A stretch of 48,826 nucleotides of DNA from CAYWNK01 sp047639615 (GCA_047639615.1 JBLIOL010000003.1:1-48826), one strand, 5' to 3'. Shown: positions 23,470 to 32,472, numbered from the stretch's first letter. Translations and numbers: made by a program. Notes: a model not told the origin generated them from the sequence alone.

Positions 23470-26010
23470 ATGCTCACCACCCTCGTTCTCGCAAGCGCTG
23501 CAGTCCTACCCCAGCAGGACCGCGGCACCGCCCCGCAGCACCTCCCCAGCGTCTCACAAGCTGTCGTCCAAGACGACATGCGTGGCTACGTACGTCCACA
23601 GGACCTTACCGGTCCTTTTCCGAGTGATGCGGGCCTTGAGGATTCGACCCTTCAGCCGCGCAAGCGCAGCTTCATCGCGAAGGTCCAGGACGGTGCTTTG
23701 GCGCCCAACCTGAGCGGGCTCTCCGCACGCAATATGCTGACCGAGGTGCACGCAGAGGCGTCCGCCAACGGCGACATCTGGGCCCGCGGCCGCGACTACC
23801 GCGCCAGCTTCGGCCCCGATGGATTCACCATGTGGCCCATCTTCGGCAAGCAATCCCCGCGCGAGTTCCCGGTGGTATTCAGCCTCGGTCAAGTCTCCCT
23901 GGGCGGCGAAGCACTCCCCACCCTTGTGGGCGCGACCCAGCTCTCAGAGGGCACGGTTGAGATCGGTCAGGGCAGCCTGCGCGAGGTCTACTACTTGGAC
24001 CTGAATCAGATCGAGCAGACCTTTGTCTTCGATCAATTGCCCGGTCAAGGCGACCTGGTCGTGACCCTCGACGTCAGCACCGAGCTGAGCGTCATGCAGG
24101 ACTCCACCAACATCCGTTTCGTGCATGACGAGTTCGGTGAAGTGACCTACGGACAGGCCTTCGTCACCGATGCCTCCGGCCGCAAGGTATCCATCGAGCG
24201 CACCTGGAACGGTTCTGGCATCACCCTCACCGTACCGGCCAGCTTCGTGGCTTCGGCCCAGCTGCCCCTGGTCATCGATCCCCCGGTAACGTCCCTCAGC
24301 AACACCTGGGGAGTGGACGACGACCTGGCCCCGGACATCATCTGGGACGGAAACTCCGACCTCTGGATGGTTGTCTGGCAGGAGTACACCTCCGCTACCA
24401 ACTCCGACTGCGTCATGACCAGCTTCACCCACGGTGGTGTGCAAGGTCCGATCCACTTCGTGGATTCCAGTGCTGACGCCTGGAGCAACCCGCGCATTGC
24501 CTCGAGCTATGGTCCCGATCGCCTACTGATTGTGGCCAGCGTGGAAGCGGGCGGGATCGGTGGTTCAGGATCGATCAATGGCCGCCTCTTCGATGGCCTT
24601 ACCGACACCTTCGTTGGAACCGACTTCATCATCAGTACGACGGGCTTCCGCAAGCTCTACCCCGATGTTGGCGGCAGCAATCAAGCACAAGCCAACAGCG
24701 CTCACTTCTGTGTGGTCTGGTCCTTCGAGAATGGCCCCGGCAGCCACAATGCCCAGTATCGCGTGATCGACAGCGATGGCGCCAACGTCACCAACATCGT
24801 CACTGTGGACGGTGTTGGTGAGGACGAAATTCACACGACCATCTCTGATGGCTGGGGCGACGCCGACATCTTCGGCGACTTCTGGACCATGGCTTGGATG
24901 AAGGACACGGGAGCTGCCGGCAACGACCTCGGCTCCATCCACGCCCGCCGCATTGTCTGGCACGGCGACCCGAACTCCGGCGGCGGCAATATCGTTGTCG
25001 AATCATCTACGAACTGCGCCTATCCCTCTATCAGCTCACGCCTCGATGACGTCTTGGTCGCCAATGGCCAACGTCCGGCCATCGTCGCCTACGAGCGCCA
25101 ATTCGCCACCCTCTCCGGGCCGACCCCGACCCAGCGCAGCATCTACGCAAGGGTGATCGCCGGCACCGACGTCTTCAGCTCCAACAGCCTGAGCCTGACC
25201 CTCGAGGACGTGGATAGCGAGCTCGACCAGCGCGATGCCTGCGTCGCCACCGATGGCGACTCCTTCTACATCGTCTACTCCGAGGAGTTCTACGCCAACG
25301 TGGGCGGTGGCGACTACGACATGTACATGGTCTCCGGTCACTTGAGCGAGACCTCCTCGGGTGCCTTCCTTGGCCTCGCTGAGCGTCACCAAAACATGGC
25401 TTTCAGCTTCACCCCCGAGCGCTTCGGCCGCGTAGCGACCAAGTGGGAAGGTGAGACTGCGTCCACCAGCGACGATGGTTGCGTGTTCTGGCTTGATCAC
25501 ACCGGAGCCAACGGTGGCCTGATCGAAGGCACCACGCTCGAAGTTCCGACCGTCGACACCAGCGACCGCGGTTCCGTCGGCATCCAATACTGCGATGCCA
25601 ATGACAACGGTGGCCCCACGGACCACGCCTTCGAGACATCCTCCTGGATTTGGATCCAAGGTACTCAGGATCGCAACGACACGCACACCGTGCACTGTGT
25701 CGACGTGACCCCCTCCCAGTTCGGCTATCTGCTGGCGGCCCTGTCCCCCACCAGCATCAATCTTCCCGGTGGCAGCGCCGGCCGTCTCTGCGTGTCGGGA
25801 GCAGGTCGCTACACCAACATGGTTCAGTCGAGCGGAATCAACGGTACGTACTCAACCATCATCGACCCCATGCACCTCCCGCAACCCATGGGCAACGTCT
25901 CCGCCGCACCCGGCGAGACTTGGTACTTCCAGTACTGGCACCGTGACTTCATCAACGGCATGCCCACGTCCAACTTCAGCAACGCGGCACGCTTGACCTT
26001 CAACCCCTAG
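23470..26010 (+). CDS. Large secreted beta-propeller-like protein, tandem paralogue 1
   Basis: An 846-residue protein with a signal peptide (MLTTLVLASAAVLPQ). Residues ~70-270 form an N-terminal domain with FVFDQLPGQGDLVVTLDV and ending in LTVPASFVASAQLPLVIDPP, a phrase found before repeat regions in many exported proteins. Residues ~275-760 hold beta-rich repeats with Trp/Asp patterns (WMVVWQEY, FCVVWSFENGPGSHNAQYRVI) reminiscent of propeller blades. The last ~85 residues (GGSAGRLCVSGAGRY...GETWYFQYWHRDFINGMPTSNFSNA) are a C-terminal module that I associate with planctomycetal exported proteins. It is likely a cell-surface or secreted structural protein, function unknown. The ATG at 23470 was chosen because upstream similarity to the paralogue is broken by an indel. 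Confidence 0.8.
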   Translation: MLTTLVLASAAVLPQQDRGTAPQHLPSVSQAVVQDDMRGYVRPQDLTGPFPSDAGLEDSTLQPRKRSFIAKVQDGALAPNLSGLSARNMLTEVHAEASANGDIWARGRDYRASFGPDGFTMWPIFGKQSPREFPVVFSLGQVSLGGEALPTLVGATQLSEGTVEIGQGSLREVYYLDLNQIEQTFVFDQLPGQGDLVVTLDVSTELSVMQDSTNIRFVHDEFGEVTYGQAFVTDASGRKVSIERTWNGSGITLTVPASFVASAQLPLVIDPPVTSLSNTWGVDDDLAPDIIWDGNSDLWMVVWQEYTSATNSDCVMTSFTHGGVQGPIHFVDSSADAWSNPRIASSYGPDRLLIVASVEAGGIGGSGSINGRLFDGLTDTFVGTDFIISTTGFRKLYPDVGGSNQAQANSAHFCVVWSFENGPGSHNAQYRVIDSDGANVTNIVTVDGVGEDEIHTTISDGWGDADIFGDFWTMAWMKDTGAAGNDLGSIHARRIVWHGDPNSGGGNIVVESSTNCAYPSISSRLDDVLVANGQRPAIVAYERQFATLSGPTPTQRSIYARVIAGTDVFSSNSLSLTLEDVDSELDQRDACVATDGDSFYIVYSEEFYANVGGGDYDMYMVSGHLSETSSGAFLGLAERHQNMAFSFTPERFGRVATKWEGETASTSDDGCVFWLDHTGANGGLIEGTTLEVPTVDTSDRGSVGIQYCDANDNGGPTDHAFETSSWIWIQGTQDRNDTHTVHCVDVTPSQFGYLLAALSPTSINLPGGSAGRLCVSGAGRYTNMVQSSGINGTYSTIIDPMHLPQPMGNVSAAPGETWYFQYWHRDFINGMPTSNFSNAARLTFNP

Positions 26011-26033
26011 TCCGCCTCAGAACGGAACGCATC

Positions 26034-26081
26034 CGGGCCCCGGACCCAGGCCACGCCACCCGACGGGGCCCGCTCTCGTTT
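26034..26081 (+). terminator. Terminator-like hairpin after paralogue 1
   Basis: CGGGCCCCG (26034-26042) pairs with CGGGGCCCG (26064-26072) around a 21-nt loop and is followed by CTCTCGTTT. It lies 23 nt after the stop of the first paralogue, so the two tandem genes are probably transcribed separately. Confidence 0.65.
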
Positions 26082-26133
26082 GCTCCAAGTACGCCCAAGA
26101 CTTCATAGATTTCTTGTCCTCGCACCCCTCCCC

Positions 26134-26210
26134 GGCACATGGGTAGGAGCGCGGCACACGTCGCGATTCACCCCACCATCGCCGGCCACGGCGACCAGCA
26201 ACAAGAAGCC
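26134..26210 (+). promoter_or_regulatory. Conserved leader with hairpin, copy 2
   Basis: The block at 26134-26195 matches 23392-23454 with a few substitutions and one missing base. The hairpin TCGCCG-GCCA-CGGCGA is at 26179-26194, again ending 16 nt before the ATG at 26211. Retention of hairpin and spacing suggests that the leader has a role in translation or mRNA stability, or that the duplication is recent. Confidence 0.7.
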
Positions 26211-28742
26211 ATGCTCACCACCCTAGTCCTCGCCACTGCCGCGGTCCTGCCCCAGCAGGATGCCGACACCGCCCCGGCCCAAGTCCCGAACGTTTCCCAA
26301 GCTGCCGTCTATGACGACATGACTGGATACGTGCGCCCGTCTGACATAGGCGCCTCCTACCCGAGCAACTTCGGTTCGGAAGGACCGGGCAGCCTGCCCC
26401 AGGAACGCACCTACCTGCCGAAGATGGAGAATGGCTCCATCGCCCCGACCCTCTCCGGCCTCTCCCTGCGGAACACCCTGAGAAAGGTCCAGATTGAGCA
26501 AGCCGGTGCCGGACAGGTCTGGGCTCGCGGCCGCGACTACCGCGCCAGCTTCGGCGTCGAGGGCTTCACCATGTGGCCCGTGTTCGGCAAGCAGTCTCCG
26601 CAGGAGTTCCCCGTGGCATTCAGCCTTGCCGGAGCCACCCTCGGTGGCGAAGCGCTCGTCACCTCCCCCGATGCACCGAGCACCGTAGGCAGCACGGTCG
26701 AAATCAACCAGGGCAGCCTGCGCGAGGTTTACTACCTCGACCTCGACCAGGTCGAACAGACCTTCGTCTTCGATCAACTGCCCGGCCAGGGCGACCTCGT
26801 CGTGACCCTAGACGTCAACACCGAGCTCGAGGTCCTCGAAGACTCCAGTAACATTCGCTTCGTCCACCCCGAGTTTGGGGAAGTCACCTACGGGCAGGCC
26901 TTCGTGCGTGATGCTTCCGGTCGCAAGGTCCCGATCGAACGGACCTGGGGTCATGGCGGCATTACTTTGACTGTCCCGGCCAACTATGTGGCCTCGGCAC
27001 AACTGCCGCTGGTCATCGATCCCCCGATCACCTCCTTCGTCAACAACTTCGGCGTGAATGACGACAACACTCCGGACATCACCTGGGACGGTCGCGCCAA
27101 CCTCTGGTGGGTCGTTTGGGAAGACTACACCTCCGCTCAAAACTCGGACTGCGGCATCACCAACTTCACCCATGGCGGTGTCCAAGGTGAGACCTACACG
27201 ATTGACGTCTCCAACGACTACTGGACCAACCCGCGCATCGCCTACAACTACGGTCCCGAACGTCTGCTCATTGTCGCCAGTGTCGAGGACGGCGGCGTCG
27301 GTGGCTCCGGCACAATCCAGGGCCGTCTCTTCGACACCGGCGCTCTTGCGACCGTCGCGCCGAGCTTCATCATCAGTTCGATCGGCTTCCGCAAACTCTA
27401 CCCGGACGTCGGCGGAACAAACTACAACTCCATCGCCAACTCTAACTTCTGCGTAGTTTGGTCCTTCGAGAATGGCCCCGCCGACCACGATGCCCAGTAC
27501 CGCGTCATCGATAGCACTGGCATGATCGTCACTAACATCATCACTGTTGATGGTGTCGGCAACGACGAATTCCATACGACGATCTCGGACACTTGGGGCG
27601 ACTCGACTCTCGTAGGTGACTATTGGACCATGGCTTGGACCGAAGACACGGGCACCCAGGGTGACGGCCTTGGAAAGATCATGGCCCGCCAAGTCGTGTG
27701 GAGCGGTAACCCCGCTTTCACCGGCGGCAACATCACGATCTCTGTCGCTGATGGCAGCTCCTTTCCCAGCGTCACATCGCGCATGGATCGCAACCTGATC
27801 GCCAACGGCGAGCGCCCGGCCATCGTGGCCTACCAGCGGCAGTTCGGCATCGCCCCCAATGACCAGCGCAGTATCTACGCCAACGTCATGACCAGCGACA
27901 CCAAGTTCGAATCGGTCGCCCTCAGCTTCACCCTGGAGGACGTGGACAGCACGCTCGATCAGCGTGATGCCTGTATCGCCACCGACGGCGACGCCTTCTA
28001 CATGGTCTACTCCGAGGAGTACTTCGGCAACGTAGGCAGCGGCGATTTCGACATGTACATGCTCTCTGGACACGTGACCGAGACCTCCAACGGTGTGCGC
28101 CTGGCCCTGGCCGAGCGTCACCAGCACCTAGCTTCCAGCTCCAACCCCGAGCGCTTCGGCCGAGTCGCCACCAAGTGGGATGGCGAGATTGCCACCAACT
28201 CCGATGACGCCTGCGCAATCTGGGTCAACCTGAATAGCTCCACCGGCGGCCTCATCGAGGGCAGCACCCTCGAGATCCCGACGCTCAACTTCAGCGCCGA
28301 GACTGCGGTCGGTGCTCAGCTTTGCGACGCCAACGCCAACGGAGGCACGGACCCCCACGCCGCCGAAAACAGCTCCTGGGTCTGGATGGAGGGCACCCAG
28401 AGCATTGGCGATCTGCATGACGTTCACTGTGTGGACGTGACCCCGAACCAATTTGGCTACCTGTTGGCATCGCCCACTGCGACCAACATCAACATGCCTG
28501 GGGGCAGCGCTGGCCGCCTGTGTGTTTCGGCTGCCGGACGCTACACATCTCAAGTCCAGAGCAGTGGTCCCGACGGCACCTTCACCACCTCCGTCAACCC
28601 CATCAACATCCCCCAGCCCATGGGTTCCGTCTTCGCCGCACCCGGCGAGACCTGGTACTTCCAGTACTGGCACCGCGATTTCATCAATGGCATGAGCACG
28701 TCCAACTTCAGCAACGCCGTGAAGATCGTGTTCAACCCGTAA
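26211..28742 (+). CDS. Large secreted beta-propeller-like protein, tandem paralogue 2
   Basis: An 843-residue protein, closely similar to the gene just upstream along its whole length. It has the same signal peptide (MLTTLVLATAAVLPQ), the same VIDPP-ended N-terminal domain, the same central repeats and the same GETWYFQYWHRDFINGMSTSNFSNA C-terminus. Identity is very high in the LREVYYLDL...LVIDPP segment (about four in five residues by eye) and lower in the region right after the signal peptide. This is a tandem duplication that has begun to diverge. A strong terminator follows. Role unknown; two versions of one surface protein could differ in partner binding or in timing of expression. Confidence 0.8.
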   Translation: MLTTLVLATAAVLPQQDADTAPAQVPNVSQAAVYDDMTGYVRPSDIGASYPSNFGSEGPGSLPQERTYLPKMENGSIAPTLSGLSLRNTLRKVQIEQAGAGQVWARGRDYRASFGVEGFTMWPVFGKQSPQEFPVAFSLAGATLGGEALVTSPDAPSTVGSTVEINQGSLREVYYLDLDQVEQTFVFDQLPGQGDLVVTLDVNTELEVLEDSSNIRFVHPEFGEVTYGQAFVRDASGRKVPIERTWGHGGITLTVPANYVASAQLPLVIDPPITSFVNNFGVNDDNTPDITWDGRANLWWVVWEDYTSAQNSDCGITNFTHGGVQGETYTIDVSNDYWTNPRIAYNYGPERLLIVASVEDGGVGGSGTIQGRLFDTGALATVAPSFIISSIGFRKLYPDVGGTNYNSIANSNFCVVWSFENGPADHDAQYRVIDSTGMIVTNIITVDGVGNDEFHTTISDTWGDSTLVGDYWTMAWTEDTGTQGDGLGKIMARQVVWSGNPAFTGGNITISVADGSSFPSVTSRMDRNLIANGERPAIVAYQRQFGIAPNDQRSIYANVMTSDTKFESVALSFTLEDVDSTLDQRDACIATDGDAFYMVYSEEYFGNVGSGDFDMYMLSGHVTETSNGVRLALAERHQHLASSSNPERFGRVATKWDGEIATNSDDACAIWVNLNSSTGGLIEGSTLEIPTLNFSAETAVGAQLCDANANGGTDPHAAENSSWVWMEGTQSIGDLHDVHCVDVTPNQFGYLLASPTATNINMPGGSAGRLCVSAAGRYTSQVQSSGPDGTFTTSVNPINIPQPMGSVFAAPGETWYFQYWHRDFINGMSTSNFSNAVKIVFNP

Positions 28743-28767
28743 GACTTTCTGGAGAGAGATTCTCTTG

Positions 28768-28811
28768 GGGCCCGGTCGCAACACTCGCTGCGTCCGGGCC
28801 CCGTTTATTTG
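28768..28811 (+). terminator. Strong terminator after paralogue 2
   Basis: GGGGCCCGG (28768-28776) pairs with CCGGGCCCC (28795-28803). Inside it, CGCA and TGCG extend the stem after a single T-T mismatch, leaving an 8-nt loop. GTTTATTT follows. It sits between convergent genes and would end the plus-strand transcript. Confidence 0.88.
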
Positions 28812-28835
28812 TCACTTGCGAATCGGCTAACTCGC

Positions 28836-29789
28836 TCAGAGTGTCCGTGCTAGGCGCACTCCGATTCGGTTGCTGCGCACATCCGAGCCGCCTGCATCGC
28901 GCACGGCCGAACGACAATCACTAGCAGAGTCGTACCAGGATCCTCCCCGCAGGGTGCGCAGGCTGTCTCCTGTCGCTCGAGCAAAGGGGTCCTCGGCCAC
29001 CGACTTGCCAACCACATACCCCGAGGCTGAGTACAGGTCAGCGCACCATTCCCAAAGACCGCCATGCATGCCCTGCAGCCCCCAAGCATTCGGCGGCAGG
29101 GAGTCCGCGATCGCCGGTCTCATGAGGCAACCATCCGATGGAGCCGTCACCCACTCCACTACGAGCTTCCCATCCACGACCACGGCACTCTCGACCTCGC
29201 CGTTATTGAAGTTCACTAGCGCCTGGCTGATCGCTCCATCGAAAGCGAAGGGCCCCGTAGACCCGGCTCGGCACGCGTACTCCCACTCCGCCTCCGTCGG
29301 CAGTCGCAGCGGTGCTGCTCCCACGGGGCCGCCCTCATTCGCCTTGGACAAGAACCCTTGTACGTCATTCCAAGAGGGATCCATGGGTAGGTCCGGCCCT
29401 TCGAAGAAGCTGGGAGTCTCCCCCATGAGTCCCGCCCAATGCGCCTGAGTCAACTCCGTCACCCCGAGGTAGAAGGCCTTGGTCAGGCGTACACGATGCT
29501 GCGGCCCCTCGTCCGACCCGCGCCCAGCTTCCGATTCCGGCGAGCCCATGAGGAACTCGCCCGGTAGCACCAGCACCATCTCAATCCCAGTCGCTAGGTC
29601 GCGCACCTTCCAGGGATGGCCGCTCTGCTCAATCTTGCGGCGCATGACTGCATCGGTCACTTCGGGGCCCGGGCCCTGGGCCAGGACCTCGTAGACTTCA
29701 ATGACCGAGGGCCTTTCGCAGATCCCGGTGCATGCTTGCAGCTGCAGCCCGAGTGCCATCACTAGAAACCCTTTCAACATGATGCTCAT
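28836..29789 (-). CDS. FGE/SUMF1-domain lipoprotein, probably not a sulfatase activator
   Basis: A 317-residue protein with a lipobox (LQLQAC) and a full formylglycine-generating-enzyme-type fold: FLMGSPESEAGRGSDEGPQHRVRLTKAFYLGVTELTQAHW, LRLPTEAEWEYACRAG, GLWEWCADLY, TLRGGSWYDSASDCRSAVRD. In true FGE the corresponding region carries two copper-binding cysteines. Here the first is replaced by Asp (GGSWYDSASDC) and only the second is kept, so oxygen-dependent Cys oxidation is unlikely. Many such domains act as binding modules in surface proteins. The start abuts the XRE stop with no gap, so it is the last gene of a three-gene operon. Confidence 0.87.
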   Translation of the reverse strand: MSIMLKGFLVMALGLQLQACTGICERPSVIEVYEVLAQGPGPEVTDAVMRRKIEQSGHPWKVRDLATGIEMVLVLPGEFLMGSPESEAGRGSDEGPQHRVRLTKAFYLGVTELTQAHWAGLMGETPSFFEGPDLPMDPSWNDVQGFLSKANEGGPVGAAPLRLPTEAEWEYACRAGSTGPFAFDGAISQALVNFNNGEVESAVVVDGKLVVEWVTAPSDGCLMRPAIADSLPPNAWGLQGMHGGLWEWCADLYSASGYVVGKSVAEDPFARATGDSLRTLRGGSWYDSASDCRSAVRDAGGSDVRSNRIGVRLARTL

Positions 29790-30020
29790 TCAATACTCCT
29801 CACCGTTCTTGGCTTCTGAAGCTTGGTACTCAAGCAGGTCTCCCGGCTGGCAATCCAGCTCGCGGCAGATCGCGGAGAGTGTAGAGAAGCGCACCGCCCG
29901 CACGTGGCCGGACTTGAGCTTGCTCAAGTTCGCAGGCGTGATGCCTACACGCTCAGCCAAGTCCAGTCCACGTACCTTGCGTTGGGCCATGAGCACGTCG
30001 AGTCGCACAACAATCGGCAT
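29790..30020 (-). CDS. Small XRE-family (YozG-like) transcriptional regulator
   Basis: A 76-residue protein consisting of little more than a helix-turn-helix of the Cro/C1 type (VLMAQRKVRGLDLAERVGITPANLSKLKSGHVRAVRFSTLSAICRELDCQPGDLLEYQ). Small regulators of this kind are usually paired with a DUF2975-type membrane protein, which is the arrangement seen here: the membrane-protein stop is 2 nt upstream. It is predicted to bind DNA, and a palindromic site lies upstream of the operon at 30400-30418. The stop codon directly touches the start of the FGE-like gene. Confidence 0.92.
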   Translation of the reverse strand: MPIVVRLDVLMAQRKVRGLDLAERVGITPANLSKLKSGHVRAVRFSTLSAICRELDCQPGDLLEYQASEAKNGEEY

Positions 30021-30022
30021 GC

Positions 30023-30316
30023 TCAGACCACCTCGCGCGTCTCGCGAATCAGGTCTGCCGTGGTGAAAAAGAGCGTGCTCGTTCGGTTCAAGAACCAGAA
30101 CATCATGAAGCTCCCCACGCAGTTGGCGCCTGTCGCACTGAGTCCGAGTGCGACCTTGGAGTAGGGCAGCCCCGCGCTCAACTGAGACTGGAAGGTGAGT
30201 GCAGTCACACCTGCGAACACCACACCGAGGAGCACGAACACAAAGTCCAAGACTCTGAAGGCCACAGCACCGTGTTCGATGCTGGAGAGTCGGGATTCGA
30301 GGCTAATGTCGGTCAT
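30023..30316 (-). CDS. Small membrane protein paired with the XRE regulator (DUF2975-like)
   Basis: A 97-residue protein with two predicted membrane helices (FRVLDFVFVLLGVVFAGVTALTF and GANCVGSFMMFWFLNRTSTLFF). Its place immediately before a YozG-like regulator suggests that it is a shortened DUF2975-type protein, though known members are about 150 residues with four helices, so this is a tentative match. AGGAG stands 8 nt before the ATG at 30316, the clearest Shine-Dalgarno in this region. It is the first gene of the membrane protein - regulator - FGE-like lipoprotein operon. Confidence 0.72.
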   Translation of the reverse strand: MTDISLESRLSSIEHGAVAFRVLDFVFVLLGVVFAGVTALTFQSQLSAGLPYSKVALGLSATGANCVGSFMMFWFLNRTSTLFFTTADLIRETREVV

Positions 30317-30399
30317 GGGGTAGGCTCCTGAGTTGCTTCCGTTGGCTTGATGAATGATCGCACGCGCGACAGAAGACCATTCCCCTTCTCCAGCCTTTC

Positions 30400-30418
30400 A
30401 TTGTCGATAAACGACAAT
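30400..30418 (-). promoter_or_regulatory. Palindromic operator candidate of the XRE operon
   Basis: ATTGTCG and CGACAAT form a perfect 7-bp inverted repeat around a 5-nt spacer, 84 nt upstream of the first gene's ATG. It is AT-rich compared with its surroundings, as expected for a promoter-operator. The downstream XRE protein is the obvious candidate to bind it. Confidence 0.6.
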
Positions 30419-30580
30419 AAAACACTGAAAAGCAATATCTACACAGCCCGCGACTTAGCGGGGGACGAAGCCCTCAAGCCATTCCCCAAGTCGTCCCATG
30501 GCAGCCGCACACCCAGGCGCGAACCCACAGGCTCCCAGTGTCCCCAGGTCCACTCAGCCAGTACCATTCGCCCCACACGT

Positions 30581-30657
30581 GCGCCCGTAGCTCAGCTGGA
30601 TAGAGCGCGGCATTCCTAATGCTGAGGCCACAGGTTCGAATCCTGTCGGGCGCACCA
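30581..30657 (+). tRNA. tRNA-Arg (anticodon CCU)
   Basis: A complete 77-nt cloverleaf. The acceptor stem GCGCCCG pairs with CGGGCGC, the D arm is GCTC/GAGC, the anticodon stem CGGCA/TGCTG holds the loop TTCCTAA with anticodon CCT, and the T arm is ACAGG-TTCGAAT-CCTGT. Discriminator A is followed by an encoded CCA. It reads AGG arginine codons, which are rare in a GC-rich genome. It is a single tRNA, not in a cluster, and no integrase is nearby. Confidence 0.96.
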
Positions 30658-30724
30658 TCAAGAGCCTGCCAAGTACGTGGGGCAGCTCATCAGGATCAGG
30701 AGAGACCTGCCCTCCCTGGTCCGG

Positions 30725-32395
30725 CTAGTAGCCCGCAGCTTGTCCAGCGCCGCGCGGGTCGGTGCCGCCGAGGAAGCGCACGGGCCTGCCCTCTGCGTCG
30801 TACTCGATCATGAGTCCGTGGGCATTTCCGAGGATGCGGCGGCGCACCTTGTGACCCATGGCTTCTAGAGCAGCGCGCGTTGCAGCCGGGATGGTGGCCT
30901 CTACTTCCAAGTGATCGGGCACGTTGAAGGCGATGCGCGGTGCGGCGATCGCCGCCTGGATGTCCATGTCGAAGTCGATCACGTTCATGACCATCTGGGC
31001 GCAGGTCTGAGTGATCGTGTGGCCGCCCGGCGTGCCGAGTGCAACCCACGGCTTCCCGTCGCGCATCACGAAGGTTGGAGAATCGCTCGATAGCTTGCGC
31101 CTGCCAGGGTGAGCGTCCATGGGATTTCCGGGGGGCTCAAAGGTGCAGTAGGCCAGCGAGTTGTTCAGCCAAATGCCGGTGCCCTCCGGCATGATGCGGC
31201 TGCCGAAGAGGTTGCCCAGGGTGACCGTTGCGGAGACCACATTGCCCTGGGAGTCGGCCACCACGAAGTGCGTAGTGTTCTTGTTCTCGCTCGCGGAGAG
31301 GATGCCCGCCGTGTCGAAATCGGTGGCGCGCTCAAGGTCCAGCCGCGCGCATTGCTCTTCCCAGTACTGCTGGGATAGGAGCAGGTCGTACGGCGGCGGC
31401 TTCACGTCCGGATCACCGGAGTACGCCAGTCGAGTCCAGTACGCGTGCTTGGTGACCTCCGAAAACCGATGCAGGTAGGCGACCGTGTTGTGACCGAGGG
31501 CACGGTTGTCTGCCTGCCCCATCATCCCGAGCCGCAACAGCATCGGAAAGGCGCCAGCAGGTGCGGAGGGCGTGATCACGTCGAGCCCTCTGTAGGTGGT
31601 CGAAATCGGTCGCCACCACTCCGCACGGTCGTCGGCTAGGTCACGGGCAGAGAGAAATCCACCCGCCTGCTCCATGGCACCGGCAATCGCCTTGGCGATA
31701 GACCCGGTGTACAACGCTTCGGCGCCTTCTTTCGCAACCGTGCGCAGCGAACCTGCCAAGTCCGCCTGAACAAGACGCTCACCAGCGGCGAGCGGCACGC
31801 CGTCCTTTCCATAGAAGGCGCGCGCGTGCTCGGGGAATTCCTTATACGCCGACTCGATCCAGCGAGCTGCTCGATCATCGATGAGGAAGCCGGACTCCGC
31901 CGCGTGGATTGCCGGATTCAGGAGCTCTTCCCAAGGAAGCACTCCGAAGCGCGTGGACATCGCCTGCCAGGCATTCGCCGCGCCGGGCGTCGAGATTGCC
32001 TTGGCATTGCGCCGGTTCTGCATGTGGCCCGGCGTGGGCGCTCGATAGGCATCGGCGTTCACGGCCTGGGGAATCTTGCCGCTAGCATCGAGGTAGTGCG
32101 CCTCGCCCTGCTCCGCATCAAATACGAGGATGGTCCCGTAGCCGCCCATACCGGACATCATCGGTTCCACGACGTTCAGCGTGGACGCGATAGCAACAGC
32201 CGCATCGAAAGCGTTGCCGCCGCGGCGCAGGATGGAGAGACCCGCCTGGGTGGCGATCGGGTGTGCCGTAGAGACCATCCCATGCTGACCGACGGCAGGC
32301 CTACCAACGTCCGCGTCACGCTCAGGAGCTGGTGCAGCGCAAGCAACCAAGGTGGCGAGGAGCGGGAGGAGCGGAGCGGGGCTGCGAAGGTTCAT
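30725..32395 (-). CDS. ggt: Gamma-glutamyltransferase lipoprotein
   Basis: A 556-residue precursor with a lipobox (LATLVAC). It would cleave gamma-glutamyl bonds, for example in glutathione, or transfer the glutamyl group outside the cytoplasm. Conserved parts include GMVSTAHPIATQAGLSILRRGGNAFDAAVA, VVEPMMSGMGGYG and the self-processing site NTTHFVVADSQGNVVSATVTL, where the first Thr of TTHF (T374) becomes the N-terminal nucleophile of the small subunit. GTPGGHTITQTCAQMV is also typical. The ATG at 32395 is preferred over an upstream in-frame start because it begins the signal peptide. The HPF-like gene lies 77 nt upstream on the same strand. Confidence 0.94.
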   Translation of the reverse strand: MNLRSPAPLLPLLATLVACAAPAPERDADVGRPAVGQHGMVSTAHPIATQAGLSILRRGGNAFDAAVAIASTLNVVEPMMSGMGGYGTILVFDAEQGEAHYLDASGKIPQAVNADAYRAPTPGHMQNRRNAKAISTPGAANAWQAMSTRFGVLPWEELLNPAIHAAESGFLIDDRAARWIESAYKEFPEHARAFYGKDGVPLAAGERLVQADLAGSLRTVAKEGAEALYTGSIAKAIAGAMEQAGGFLSARDLADDRAEWWRPISTTYRGLDVITPSAPAGAFPMLLRLGMMGQADNRALGHNTVAYLHRFSEVTKHAYWTRLAYSGDPDVKPPPYDLLLSQQYWEEQCARLDLERATDFDTAGILSASENKNTTHFVVADSQGNVVSATVTLGNLFGSRIMPEGTGIWLNNSLAYCTFEPPGNPMDAHPGRRKLSSDSPTFVMRDGKPWVALGTPGGHTITQTCAQMVMNVIDFDMDIQAAIAAPRIAFNVPDHLEVEATIPAATRAALEAMGHKVRRRILGNAHGLMIEYDAEGRPVRFLGGTDPRGAGQAAGY

Positions 32396-32472
32396 GGGCG
32401 GAAATGAGTTTTGAGCCGGTGCACGTAAGAGTACGCGCGATCCCGGCTTCAGCATGCAAGGGTCGTGCCCGG

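Noticed and set aside
26808..28127. A 439-codon minus-strand ORF opposite the second secreted paralogue
   Set aside because: The equivalent strand of the first paralogue is broken into several short ORFs, so it is not conserved between the copies.
28836..29789. FGE-like gene as the activator of the sulfatase at 44608-46173
   Set aside because: It is a predicted lipoprotein outside the cytoplasm and lacks one of the two active-site cysteines.
30581..30657. tRNA-Arg as an integration site of a mobile island
   Set aside because: No integrase or repeated tRNA 3' end was seen on either side within the window.
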